A stretch of 35,414 nt of DNA from Myxococcales bacterium (GCA_029880325.1 JAOUOP010000071.1:1-35414), one strand, 5' to 3'; counted from the stretch's first letter, positions 7,744 through 16,204 are shown. The notes: a model not told the origin generated them from the letters alone. Program-made: numbers and translations.

Positions 7744-8811
7744 TCAGACGCCCTGGCGCACGCGTTCAGCGAGGTCGCCCAGGGCCTGTGCGCGCCCGGC
7801 GATCAACCTCGACAGCGCCAGCTGCGATCGAGCGCGGGCCAGGTTGTGGGCGCGGCGGCTGGGATAGCGATCGGGATCCCAGCCGAAGCGGCTGAGTTCG
7901 ATGGCGTCGCGGGCGAAGCGGCTGCTGAGTTCCAGGGCCACGGTCTGCACGCCCGCTACGATGGAAGCCCACTCGGCGGCGCTGGCCAGCCCCTTCGAGC
8001 CCACGGCGTAGCCGCGCAGGCCAGCCTCGAAGATCGCTTCGTCGAAGTTCGGCTGCGGGGCGTCCTCGGGGCGGCTGTTGCACCAGGAGCGCAGGGCATC
8101 GCCGAGCTCGTAGGCCAGCTGCTGCGGGGCGACCGTGTCGAGATCGATCAGGCACAGCGCCCTGCCCTCGTCTCCGGCCTCGAAGAGCAGGTTCGAGATC
8201 TTCAGGTCACCATGACAGATGCGCAGGGGCAGGGAGGACAGCTCCCCATGTCGGGACAGCACGTGGGCGGCATCGAGGATCTCGCAACCCAGCTGCTGCA
8301 CCTCGGGGTCAGCGACGGCTGCGGGCGTGGCGAGCGCGGCTTGCAGGCCCTCGAGGTGGGCCGCGGTATCGTGCACCCCGCTGCGCGCGGCCTTGAAGGC
8401 GTAGTCGAAGTCGAAAAGGGCCCGGTGGAAGCGGCCGACCGCGAGTCCGGCCGAGTGGGCCTGGACCGGGCTCGTGAGCGTGTGGTGGGTGACGCCGGGC
8501 TCGAGGCTCAGCGCCCGCCAGAAAGCGCCTTGGTGCTCGGTCCAGGGGCGATCGTCGACGGTGCGCAGGAGTCGGGGGGTGGGCACACCCCGCTCCTGCA
8601 GGCGGCGCGTGACCGCTTCGATGTCAAGGTTGACCTCGGGCGCGAAGATCGCGTGCAGGCGCTGCAGGACGGCGCCCTGGCCGGTGCCGGGTTGCAACCG
8701 AAAGGTGCGGTTGATCAGGCTGGGAACGGACTCACAGGTGGCGCCGGCCCAGCCGTAGGCCGCCAGCACCTCGGGGGGAACGCCAACTGCGCGGGCGGAT
8801 TCTTCGGCCAT
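7744..8811 (-). CDS. Phosphotransferase (APH/choline kinase-like fold)
   Basis: A 355-residue cytoplasmic kinase-like protein of the aminoglycoside phosphotransferase superfamily. The catalytic loop ICHGDLKISNLLF (198-210) matches the Brenner HxDxxxxN motif, with Asp202 as base and Asn207, and LIDLDT (221-226) supplies the metal-binding Asp223. The N-lobe NRTFRL...AVLQRLH contains the nucleotide-binding part, and the phrase FRLQ-VLQRLN-IF is reminiscent of bacterial sugar (N-acetylhexosamine) kinases. The substrate is unknown. I chose the ATG at 8811. The frame stays open much further upstream, but that part lies antisense to the divergent lipoprotein gene. It stands alone between the nqr operon and that gene. 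Confidence 0.85.
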   Translation of the reverse strand: MAEESARAVGVPPEVLAAYGWAGATCESVPSLINRTFRLQPGTGQGAVLQRLHAIFAPEVNLDIEAVTRRLQERGVPTPRLLRTVDDRPWTEHQGAFWRALSLEPGVTHHTLTSPVQAHSAGLAVGRFHRALFDFDYAFKAARSGVHDTAAHLEGLQAALATPAAVADPEVQQLGCEILDAAHVLSRHGELSSLPLRICHGDLKISNLLFEAGDEGRALCLIDLDTVAPQQLAYELGDALRSWCNSRPEDAPQPNFDEAIFEAGLRGYAVGSKGLASAAEWASIVAGVQTVALELSSRFARDAIELSRFGWDPDRYPSRRAHNLARARSQLALSRLIAGRAQALGDLAERVRQGV

Positions 8812-8865
8812 CGGGGCCCATCCTGCCGCGGCGAGACGACTCCGGGCAATGTCTGGGCCTTGGGC

Positions 8866-8871
8866 TACAAT
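8866..8871 (+). promoter_or_regulatory. Candidate -10 box for a leaderless transcript
   Basis: TACAAT ends 6 bp before the GTG start at 8878. A transcript starting at the usual distance from this box would begin at or next to the start codon. No -35 match is visible and no Shine-Dalgarno site precedes the GTG, which fits leaderless translation, but the evidence is only positional. Confidence 0.35.
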
Positions 8872-8877
8872 GCCCTT

Positions 8878-9636
8878 GTGGCGAGGCAGCGCGTGATTTG
8901 GCGATCCCTGGCGGCGATGCTGGCCGCGTACCTCGTTTCGGGATGCGCCAGCAGCGGCGTGCGCCACTTTCGCCCGCTGGAGCACGTGGAGGGGCTCACC
9001 GAGGCGGGCCACGAGGCGGCCTTCTATACGCTCAAGGGCCCCGGCGGCGACTTTGGCGAGGCCAAGCTGTGGTCGCGGGGAGCGGTCATCAACAGGGTAG
9101 GCGAAGGGGAACGCAGCTACCTGCACGTGGGCTTCGTCATCAACAACACCGGCAAGGGCGAGGCGCGACTGCCCAAGGACGAGGTGGTGCTGTCGCCGGT
9201 GCACCTGCAGGGCTACAGCGTCAGCGCCCTCAGACCGCAGCGGGCCTCGGACCTGGTCGTCGCGCCGGGCACCATCGGCGAGCGCGACTTCTTCTTCGAG
9301 CTGCCGCCGGGCGCGCGGCCGCGGGACCTGCGCGGCTTTCGCCTGCTGTGGGCGGTGCACACCGCCGACGGGCCCTACCGTCAGCGCACGCCCTTCGCCT
9401 ATCGGCCCCGCGGCTACTACAGCCAGAGCGCCTACGTGCTCTACGACTACCGCCACCCGGCCTATTTTCGCTACCGGAACTGGGGCTATTGCTGGAACCC
9501 GACCTGCAGCTGGGTCTACGGACCCTATGGTGGGATGGGTGTGGGCTATTGGGGTCCGCATCACCATCACGGTTCGCGAACGCGGGGCCGGGGCTACCGG
9601 GGCGGTAGCGAGCGGCGCACGGTGCGGCCGAAGTAG
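8878..9636 (+). CDS. Lipoprotein with Tyr/Gly/His-rich tail
   Basis: A 252-residue predicted lipoprotein of unknown function. The N-terminus MARQRVIWRS, a hydrophobic core and the lipobox LVSGC with Cys23 indicate export and lipid anchoring. The middle (about 45-170) has an immunoglobulin-like beta pattern (LHVGFVINNTGKGEARL, FFFELPPGARPRD) as in proteins with a DUF4352-like or other beta-sandwich domain. I cannot name it. The C-terminus is rich in Tyr, Gly, His and Arg (YYSQSAYVLYDYRHP, WGPHHHHG) and may be disordered or surface binding. The start is GTG, preceded by a TACAAT box. It is divergent from the phosphotransferase gene with a 66-bp gap. Confidence 0.8.
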   Translation: MARQRVIWRSLAAMLAAYLVSGCASSGVRHFRPLEHVEGLTEAGHEAAFYTLKGPGGDFGEAKLWSRGAVINRVGEGERSYLHVGFVINNTGKGEARLPKDEVVLSPVHLQGYSVSALRPQRASDLVVAPGTIGERDFFFELPPGARPRDLRGFRLLWAVHTADGPYRQRTPFAYRPRGYYSQSAYVLYDYRHPAYFRYRNWGYCWNPTCSWVYGPYGGMGVGYWGPHHHHGSRTRGRGYRGGSERRTVRPK

Positions 9637-10213
9637 GAGCTACGCGGCTGGCGGCAGGCGATGTCGCAACGCTCGGGCGAGCTGTCGCGCGAGTTCAACC
9701 CTGGTGGTGTCGGAGCGCGCCTCGAAAGCGCTTTTGCCGATCGGGCTGCTCGCCAGCGGCAGCGCTCGGCTGCTCCGCCCATGCGCTGTGCACGTGGGCG
9801 GCGGGACCACCGCAGGCTGCCCGGTGCCCCTTCGGCGCCACCCTGACGGGCGCTCGAGGTGGCGTCGCACGGTTTGGTAGGCTCGAGCGCCTGCGGTCCG
9901 CGGTCGGCACCGATCGACGCTCTGCGGCAGGCAGCGTCTCTTCTCCCCTCGAAGGCGGTGCCGGCGGACCGTTCACGCATGGGCCGGCGGCGCTCGCCAG
10001 CGCCCCCTACCCGCGACCAGGTCCATGTAATCACAGGACTTTTTCTCCAGGCGGAACGCTGCGGGAAGGCAGCAGACGAAAAGTCGAGGGCGACACTGCC
10101 CCTTTTTTGCGCAGGAACAGGAGCATTCCGAGCCAACTCGGGCTAGTTTCGGCACGGCGGCAATGGATTTGGGAAATGGTTGACACATCCAACCCAAGCG
10201 AACGAGGGCGGCC
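9637..10213. other. Intergenic stretch without a supported gene
   Basis: Frames here are open only because of high GC and have Arg/Pro/Ala-rich translations with no motif. A minus-strand frame ending at 9640 has a short protein-like end (KSAFEARSDTTRVELARQLA), which could be a gene remnant. A TTGACA hexamer at about 10183 lies 31 bp before the next gene without a clear -10. Confidence 0.5.
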
Positions 10214-11230
10214 ATGACTGCCCTGGGCGCCGCACGCCTGGTCAACCCGCTGTTGCGACTGCTTCGCGCGCGGCACATCGATCCGGACTTCATACCCGAG
10301 CCCCTGCGTGCCGCGGACCACGATGAGCGCGTGCCCATCGAGTTGTTGCACGGAGCCATCGAGAGCGCCGCCGACCTCCTGGGCGAAAAATACCTCGGCA
10401 TCGAATTGGGCACCCACTTCTGCCTCGGCGAGCTGGGGCCCCTGGACTATCTGCTGCGCTCAGCCCCGACGGTACGCGAAGCCCTGGAGGACGCCGGTCG
10501 CTACGCGGCGCTCCAGGCCGACGGCTATCGAATCTTCCTCGAGCCCCGGCGCGGTGGGGGCCTGCTCAGGCTGGTCGACGAGACCTCCTGGCCGACCACG
10601 GTGGCCGACATGGCCATGAGTTCGGCCTACACCCTGCACGTCGGCAAACGCACGCCCTTCACCTCGCAGCTCGAGTGCTGGTTTCCCTACGGCACGCCCC
10701 GCGACCCCGGCACCCACGTGCGCTGCTTCCCGGGTGCGAAGCTGCGCTTCAACGCCCCGTTTCATGCTTTCGCCATCGACGACTCCTACGAGCGGGCCCC
10801 GCAGCCGGGCGCAGACCCGCAGTTGCACGAGATACTTCGCAACCACCTCGATGGCGTGGTCCACGACATGACGCGCACCGCCGGACTGAGAGCGCGGGTT
10901 CGTCGCACCATCGAGCGGCAGCTCCGAGAGCACGGCGACGCCAGCGTGCCGGTCATCGCCCGCAGCCTCTCGATGAGCAGACGAACGCTGAGCCGGCGGC
11001 TGCAGCAGGAGGGCACGACCTTCGCCGAGGAGCTGGATGCGGTTCGCAGCACGCTCGCGCTGTCGTTGGTCGCCAACTCCAGCCGTCCACTGGCCGAGGT
11101 CGCGTTTATGCTGGGCTTCTCCCACGTGGAGTCGTTCCATCGCGCGTTCAAACGTTGGACCGGAACCACGCCGCTCGCCCACCGGAGCCAATCGGTGGCG
11201 GTCTCCTCGGGCCCCGAAGCAGGCCACTGA
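10214..11230 (+). CDS. AraC-family transcriptional regulator
   Basis: A 338-residue one-component regulator. Residues 15-200 fit the AraC-type 'arabinose-binding-like' N-terminal domain (GIELGTHFCLGELGPLDYLLRSAPTVREAL), found in regulators of the OruR/ArgR-like group. Residues 230-320 carry the double helix-turn-helix, with SVPVIARSLSMSRRTLSRRLQQEGTTF as the first HTH and PLAEVAFMLGFSHVESFHRAFKRWTGTTP as the second, ending in the family signature. The ATG follows GAGGG. It lies 225 bp upstream of and in the same direction as the PETase-like gene, which is a candidate target. The ligand is unknown. Confidence 0.92.
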   Translation: MTALGAARLVNPLLRLLRARHIDPDFIPEPLRAADHDERVPIELLHGAIESAADLLGEKYLGIELGTHFCLGELGPLDYLLRSAPTVREALEDAGRYAALQADGYRIFLEPRRGGGLLRLVDETSWPTTVADMAMSSAYTLHVGKRTPFTSQLECWFPYGTPRDPGTHVRCFPGAKLRFNAPFHAFAIDDSYERAPQPGADPQLHEILRNHLDGVVHDMTRTAGLRARVRRTIERQLREHGDASVPVIARSLSMSRRTLSRRLQQEGTTFAEELDAVRSTLALSLVANSSRPLAEVAFMLGFSHVESFHRAFKRWTGTTPLAHRSQSVAVSSGPEAGH

Positions 11231-11455
11231 CGCGCGCCCCTGGAGCGGCGATTTCAAACCGGTCGGCGCTCTAGCCTCGGGGGCCGATTCGACTAGCCGC
11301 CGATGCCATTGTGCCGTGGACCCGGTTTCGGCGCATCCAGTGTGAGCTAGTGTCCTGCTGTGTAGTCGGCGGTTCGAAAGTGTTCCGTCGACCGGATCCG
11401 ACGCCCAGGTCGCACCGCGCGCGACCGAGCGTTCGCCGCAATGACGGAGACTACC

Positions 11456-12667
11456 GTGAGACTATCTGCGAGCCGATCACACCAGAGCCCTGTGCGAACC
11501 CCCGCCATGGGTGTCACGAGCGCCCTGGCCCTTGCCATCACGACGATGCTCGCAGGCGCCTGCGGCAGCGGTGGGGGCAGCGGAAACGACGGCAATACGG
11601 TCCCGGGCGCGCCGGTTGGCGGGTTCGGTCCCGCGGGTGCGCCGACCACCCCAGGGGGGTCGGCGGCGACGATGCCCGGCGACAGCAGCCTGACACCGGC
11701 GACCGGTAGCGACCCGATGACGGGGGGTTCCGGCTCCGATCAAACGCCGACGATACAGCCCCCCGGCGGTGATCCGATGGCCGACGGCAGCGCGGGCGGA
11801 GTCGCCGGCAGCGGCGACATGATGATGGGTGCCGCCGGCATCGATGGCAGCGCCGGCACCGGCGGCGCCGCGGGCAGCGACGACCCGGACACCATGGTGG
11901 CGGCCGGCAGCTGCTGCGCAGACGGTGACTGCATCTGCCGCGACACGCCTCCAGCAGCGCGCACCTCGGACCCCGGCCCCTACGGCACCGACAGCTACAG
12001 CCTGGCCGGAGTCGGCTGCATCTACTATCCCACGGACGCCGAGCCGCCGTTTTCGGCGGTGGCGGTCTCCGACGGCTACTTGGGAAGCGGCGGTTGTAGT
12101 GCGTTGGCGCAGACCAGCGGCTGGGGCCCGCTCTACGCGTCCTACGGAATCGTGGCCATGATCATCGAGACCCTGGGTAGCGACCAGCCGAGCACCCGCG
12201 GGCGCAAGCTCAACACCGGCATCGAGGGGCTCAAGGCGGAGAACGAGAAGTCCGGCAGCCCCATCTTCGGCAAGCTGGCGGGGCGCTATGGCACCTCCGG
12301 CTTCTCCATGGGCGGCGGCGGCACGACCTACGCTTCCACCACGGATCCCTCGTTGCGAAGTTCGGTCGCCATCATGCCCTGGGGACCTGTCAGCGCGGGC
12401 ATCACCGTGCCCACGTTGGTTACGTGCGGCTCCAGCGACACCATCGCCTCCTGCCTCTCCCACGGAACACCGCTCTACGCGGGACTGCCGGCCTCGACGT
12501 CCAAGATGAGGGTGACGGTCACCTCCGGCCACGCCGGTCAGCCTTCCTCCGGCGCAGGTGAGCAGGGCGCCTGGGGCCTGGCCTTCCAGAAGGTCTTCCT
12601 CGATGGCGACGAGCGCTGGCTGCCGCTACTGACCTCGGGCGGCCACGACGAGAGCAATATTCAGTAG
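11456..12667 (+). CDS. PETase/cutinase-like polyester hydrolase, lipoprotein
   Basis: A 403-residue exported alpha/beta hydrolase. The signal ends in lipobox LAGAC (Cys36), then about 115 residues of Gly/Ser/Pro/Asp-rich linker, a Cys cluster (CCADGDCIC, 153-161) and the catalytic domain (about 175-403). The domain aligns with PET hydrolases: GFSMGGGG with Ser284, SSDTIA with Asp328, SGHAG with His359, oxyanion Tyr208 in DGYLG, and Trp309 in IMPW. Position 283, the 'wobbling' neighbour of the nucleophile, is Phe, where Ideonella PETase has Trp and cutinases usually have His. The active-site disulfide and the C-terminal disulfide of PETase have no counterparts. I chose GTG at 11456, with GGAG 6 nt upstream; an ATG at 11441 is the alternative. 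The substrate may be a polyester or another ester. Confidence 0.8.
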   Translation: MRLSASRSHQSPVRTPAMGVTSALALAITTMLAGACGSGGGSGNDGNTVPGAPVGGFGPAGAPTTPGGSAATMPGDSSLTPATGSDPMTGGSGSDQTPTIQPPGGDPMADGSAGGVAGSGDMMMGAAGIDGSAGTGGAAGSDDPDTMVAAGSCCADGDCICRDTPPAARTSDPGPYGTDSYSLAGVGCIYYPTDAEPPFSAVAVSDGYLGSGGCSALAQTSGWGPLYASYGIVAMIIETLGSDQPSTRGRKLNTGIEGLKAENEKSGSPIFGKLAGRYGTSGFSMGGGGTTYASTTDPSLRSSVAIMPWGPVSAGITVPTLVTCGSSDTIASCLSHGTPLYAGLPASTSKMRVTVTSGHAGQPSSGAGEQGAWGLAFQKVFLDGDERWLPLLTSGGHDESNIQ

Positions 12668-12690
12668 CATTCAGTGCCGCGAGTCTGGGC

Positions 12691-14055
12691 TCAGAGCACG
12701 CCCAGGGCGTTGAGGAAGACCAGAGCCATGCCCACGGGCACCAGGTAGCGCAAGAGGCCGAGCCAGGCGCGGTAGAGGCTGCCGAGGGTGGTGCCGCGCA
12801 GGAACTCCTCCTGGCGCAAGGCGGCGTCCAGACGATAGCCGACGAAGAGCGCAGTGAGCATGCCGCCAAGCGGCAGCATCCAGTTGGAGGCCAGGTAGTC
12901 GAAGAAGTCGAACCAGTTGCGTCCGAGCCGCTCTTGCAGGCCGCTTCCGAAGAGCGCGGACGAGCCGCTGAGGGCCGAGGGCACGCCGAGCAGCGCCACC
13001 AGCGTTCCTGTCACCAGCGTGGCGCGGCGCCGGGGCCAGCCGCGTTCGTCGATCAAATAGGCGGTTGTGACCTCGAGCAGAGAGATGGCGCTGGTCAGGG
13101 CGGCGAAGACCAGCAGCGCGAAGAAGATCGTCGATAGCAGGCGGCCGAAGGGCAGCTCTCCGAGGGCCATGGGGATGCCCTTGAAGACCAGGCCCGGGCC
13201 CGCCGCCGCTTCCATGCCGTGGCTGAAGGTGATGGGGAACAGCACCATGCAGGCCAAGAGCGCCACGGCCGTGTCGAGCAGGCCGATCGCCAGGGAGGCC
13301 TTCACGGCGTCGCCCTCGCGGTCGAAGTAGGAGCCGTAGGTCAGCATGGCGCCCATGCCGAGCGAGAGCGTGAAGAAGGAATGGCCGAGGGCCTCGAGCA
13401 CGGAGGCGGCGGTGAGTTTTTCGGAGTGGGCTCCGAAGACGAAGTCGAGGGCGGGTCCGAAGCCGGGCAGCTGCACGCAGTAGACCAACATGGCCAGAAG
13501 GGCGATGAACATGGCCGGCATCAGTACGCGCGCCCAGCGCTCGATGCCTCGCTGCACGCCGGACCAGACCACCACCATCGTCAGGCCCATGAAGAGCGCA
13601 TGCCAGAAGAGGTTGAGGCCGGGGGATTGGTAGAGTTCACCGAAGACGGCTCCGACCGCTTCGGAGTCCTTGCCGGAAAGCGCGCCGCTGATGGATAGCC
13701 AGGTGTAGTGCAGCGCCCAACCGGCGACGATGCTGTAATAGGAGAGGATCACGAAGGCCGCGGCCACGCCCAAGAAGCCCGCCGACACCCATGGGCTACC
13801 CGACGCCGAGAGCTTGCGAAAGGCGCCCACCGGCGAGCGCTGGGCGGCGCGGCCGAGCAAGATCTCGGCGGTCATGATCGGAAGCCCCACCAGGGCCACA
13901 CAGCCGAGGTAGATCAGGACGAAGAAGCCGCCCCCGTTTTCGCCGGTGATGTAGGGGAACTTCCAGATGTTGCCGAGGCCAACCGCCGAACCGGCCGCGG
14001 CGAGCACGAAGCCCAGCCGCGAGTGCCACTGGCCCCGCTCCGCTGCATCCGCCAT
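12691..14055 (-). CDS. Neurotransmitter:sodium symporter (NSS/SNF) family transporter
   Basis: A 454-residue inner-membrane transporter with about 11-12 helices. The first helix region AAAGSAVGLGNIWKFPY (17-35) is the diagnostic NSS motif, whose unwound part binds Na+ and substrate in LeuT-type proteins. ENGGGFFVLIYLGCVALVGLPIM and GMGAMLTYGSY are further family segments. Bacterial members usually import amino acids with Na+; the substrate here is not predictable. It converges with the hydrolase gene, leaving 23 bp. The Na+ gradient made by the Na+-NQR encoded at the start of the window could drive it (inference). Confidence 0.93.
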   Translation of the reverse strand: MADAAERGQWHSRLGFVLAAAGSAVGLGNIWKFPYITGENGGGFFVLIYLGCVALVGLPIMTAEILLGRAAQRSPVGAFRKLSASGSPWVSAGFLGVAAAFVILSYYSIVAGWALHYTWLSISGALSGKDSEAVGAVFGELYQSPGLNLFWHALFMGLTMVVVWSGVQRGIERWARVLMPAMFIALLAMLVYCVQLPGFGPALDFVFGAHSEKLTAASVLEALGHSFFTLSLGMGAMLTYGSYFDREGDAVKASLAIGLLDTAVALLACMVLFPITFSHGMEAAAGPGLVFKGIPMALGELPFGRLLSTIFFALLVFAALTSAISLLEVTTAYLIDERGWPRRRATLVTGTLVALLGVPSALSGSSALFGSGLQERLGRNWFDFFDYLASNWMLPLGGMLTALFVGYRLDAALRQEEFLRGTTLGSLYRAWLGLLRYLVPVGMALVFLNALGVL

Positions 14056-14139
14056 GGACCGTTGCCTACACGACCGGGGCCGCGGCTGGCAAGTTCGCCC
14101 CGGCGCGCGGGTGCCTGGAGCAAGACGCGGGCGACGTCC

Positions 14140-14679
14140 CTACTTCTTCGCCGACTTCGGTCCTTGGCTCTTGCCGGGGTTGTCCTCGTCGTGGCCGTCG
14201 GCGTCGTTGCCGTGGCCGCGGTCATGATCGCCCGTGGAGGCCGCCTTGGCTTTACCCTTGGCTTTGCCTTTGGCTTTGGACTTGCCCTTGGCCTTGCCGG
14301 GGTTGTCCTCGTCGTGGCCGTCGGCGTCGTTGCCGTGGCCGCGATTGCGGTCGGAGGTTGACGCCGGGGCCTTGTCTCCCGCGCTCGCAGCCGAAGCATC
14401 GGAAGCCGAGTCCGACGACGCGGCGGCGCCCTTGTCGGACGCCGCATCAGAGCCACCTGCCGCCGCTTCCGAGTCCCCTGAAGACTCGCCGGGGTCGGCC
14501 CTTCGGCTCAAGGCCTGGCGGCTGCTGGCCACGTCGCGATCGTCGTCGTCGGAGGACATCGACTCGCCGCCGGAACTCGAACCGGCACTGGCCTCGAGGC
14601 TTGCGCTGGTCTTGCATCCGAAGACCATCAACAAGCAGGTAAGTAGCGAAAAGGTGAGCGTGAGTCGTCGCGTATTCAT
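14140..14679 (-). CDS. Low-complexity lipoprotein with duplicated acidic/basic segment
   Basis: A 179-residue predicted lipoprotein: MNTRRLTL n-region, hydrophobic core, lipobox MVFGC with Cys22. The mature part is disordered in appearance: a Ser/Ala/Asp/Glu-rich stretch (30-110), then two copies of RGHGNDADGHDEDNPGK separated by a Lys/Ala/Gly run (KAKGKSKAKGKAKGKAKAA). The frame extends 55 codons upstream, but only this ATG gives a signal peptide. The His/Asp-rich repeat suggests metal binding or charge-based surface interaction, but no function is known. It is the next minus-strand gene upstream of the NSS transporter (84-bp gap). Confidence 0.7.
   Translation of the reverse strand: MNTRRLTLTFSLLTCLLMVFGCKTSASLEASAGSSSGGESMSSDDDDRDVASSRQALSRRADPGESSGDSEAAAGGSDAASDKGAAASSDSASDASAASAGDKAPASTSDRNRGHGNDADGHDEDNPGKAKGKSKAKGKAKGKAKAASTGDHDRGHGNDADGHDEDNPGKSQGPKSAKK
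14171..14343. repeat. Exact 50-bp direct repeat inside the lipoprotein gene
   Basis: Positions 14171-14220 and 14294-14343 are identical over 50 bp (offset 123 bp) and encode the repeated RGHGNDADGHDEDNPGK segment. Identity at every third codon position implies recent duplication or gene conversion. Confidence 0.9.
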
Positions 14680-15003
14680 GGGCACTAGAATAGCGCGTCC
14701 TGACCGTGAGTTCGAATGGCTTCCCATGACTCCGCAACTGTCGGGGTGCGCAGAGGAAACCATCTGCGTTTCAATGGACCACAGCAAAGTCCGACGTATG
14801 ACTGCTTGGGTTCGAGTGCTGGAACGGCGACCTTTCACCCACATCCGCGGTCACAGTGCCGACGTCCTGCGGGACCTCAGAGACAGCTGCTCGACCCTGG
14901 CCTGGCCGACAACATCCTACGAACGGGAGCGATGTTCGGCCTCGCCGTGCACGGGCTCCCGGCCCGACCTGCAACGACTACGTGGAGTTGGGCGGGCAGT
15001 CCA
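14680..15003. other. Intergenic stretch, nothing recognised
   Basis: This 324-bp stretch separates two lipoprotein genes on the minus strand. Frames through it give no recognisable protein. It should hold the promoter of the downstream lipoprotein, and the hexamer TATTCT lies about 8 bp before that start codon on the minus strand, too close for a standard promoter with a leader. Confidence 0.4.
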
Positions 15004-15834
15004 TTACCAACCGGCGTCCTGCCCGTCGACGCCAGCGTCCTCGCCATCCGCGGACAAACATTCACCGATGGCGCGTTCCAAAGTTCCTTCGGGCGAAAGC
15101 GAGCAATCCGTAACTTGGAGCAAAGGCAGACCATTTCCCACCACGCATCGTTCGTCGATCCGACCGACCACGTAGCAGTCCCGCGATTCGCATCGAAACC
15201 GGGGGCTCGCTTCGCAGCCCGTCATCAACACCTCGGCATCGGAGGCCGGTGCATCGATGGCATTATGGCGTTCGGCGACCAACTCGCAGGCCGCAATGCA
15301 ACTCGAATCGGGCAGCTCTGGATCGCAACCTTTGAACTCCCCTGGCTCCATCAGGCAAGTGTAGCGTTTGCGCGAGTACACCGCGCACCCTCCTGGTGCT
15401 TCAGCCCCCGGTGCTCTCCTCCTCACAAGGCTTTTCTCGACCGACACTTCCCTGCCGACAGACTCGTATTCGCAGGCGCAAACCGTTGCCTCCCCCAGAA
15501 CCGGCGAGGTTTTCTCACTGCACGCGCTTTTGCGAAGCAACCAGAGGCTCTCGGGAAACCGCATCGATTCGAACGCCTGGTCCCAGTCGAGCTGGCAGAA
15601 CGCATCGGGGTCGGGCCATTCACAGATGGGAGGTTGTCCACCCGGGGCAGGCGCGGTTTCCGGGCCCGCGTCGAATGGTACTACGGTCTCAGCAGTCGTA
15701 CTCACGGCGCCGCGCGGCACGGACGCGTCAGACGTAACGCTGTCATCAAGCACGCGCGAGCGCGAACTCTCGCACGCGGCCAGTCCCAGGCAAAGGAGGA
15801 GCAGCGAACACTCGTGCTTGGTGGAAGTCCTCAT
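15004..15834 (-). CDS. Cys-rich lipoprotein of unknown function
   Basis: A 276-residue predicted lipoprotein: MRTSTKHE n-region, Leu-rich core, lipobox LAAC with Cys21, then a Ser/Thr/Pro-rich spacer to about residue 70. The remaining domain has many cysteines (CEWPDPDAFCQLDW, CACEYESVG, CIAACELVAERH, CESRDCYVVGRIDERCV), presumably in disulfides. I do not recognise the family. Lipoproteins of this pattern are common in myxobacteria. The frame is open for 39 more codons upstream, but the ATG at 15834 is the one that gives a signal peptide. The end (SADGEDAGVDGQDAGW) is acidic. Confidence 0.75.
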   Translation of the reverse strand: MRTSTKHECSLLLLCLGLAACESSRSRVLDDSVTSDASVPRGAVSTTAETVVPFDAGPETAPAPGGQPPICEWPDPDAFCQLDWDQAFESMRFPESLWLLRKSACSEKTSPVLGEATVCACEYESVGREVSVEKSLVRRRAPGAEAPGGCAVYSRKRYTCLMEPGEFKGCDPELPDSSCIAACELVAERHNAIDAPASDAEVLMTGCEASPRFRCESRDCYVVGRIDERCVVGNGLPLLQVTDCSLSPEGTLERAIGECLSADGEDAGVDGQDAGW

Positions 15835-15943
15835 ACACCGTGATGTAGCAACTCTCGTGCCACCACAAACCCACCTTGAAAGGACCTCCCGCCTCGCCGC
15901 AACCGTGTGCCAAATGGTGCCAGATCGCGTCGAATCGGGCTCC

Positions 15944-16048
15944 GCGGGCACCGCGGCTCAAGAGCTGCGCCGCCAGGGCTTTGCCCGCCCCACTGAAGCC
16001 GCCGGTGATGACGATGTGCTGGTCTCGAAAGGGCTCGCGAAAGACTAA
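15944..16048 (-). pseudogene. N-terminal fragment of a short-chain dehydrogenase/reductase
   Basis: The minus-strand frame reads LVFREPFRDQHIVITGG, then FSGAGKALAAQLLSRGAR, the classic TGxxxGxG cofactor motif with first helix of SDR enzymes, close in style to 3-ketodihydrosphingosine reductase-type proteins. There is no start codon nearby and the homology ends after about 35 residues, where the frame runs into non-SDR sequence. The Asn-Ser-Tyr-Lys catalytic part is absent. It is a remnant left by a deletion or recombination downstream of metH. Confidence 0.6.
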
Positions 16049-16204
16049 CTTCCCCCTTTGGTGCGTGACGGAGGAGTGCGAACGCGACGGCGCCCGGAGA
16101 AGAATCCGCAGTCATACCCGAGGTACATCGAGGAATTCTTCGAGGACGCACGGCGCGTGCGTGCCCGCCGACGCGTGCAAAAGGGGGATGTTATTCTTTG
16201 GCGA

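Noticed and set aside
7567..8877. The 5' part of the plus-strand frame that ends with the lipoprotein
   Set aside because: This part is antisense to the phosphotransferase, which has the Brenner motif. The lipoprotein signal peptide begins only at 8878.
9594..10136. A 180-residue minus-strand frame
   Set aside because: It overlaps the end of the lipoprotein gene, is Arg/Pro/Ala-rich and has no start signal or motif. At most a short remnant near 9640-9740 could be genuine.
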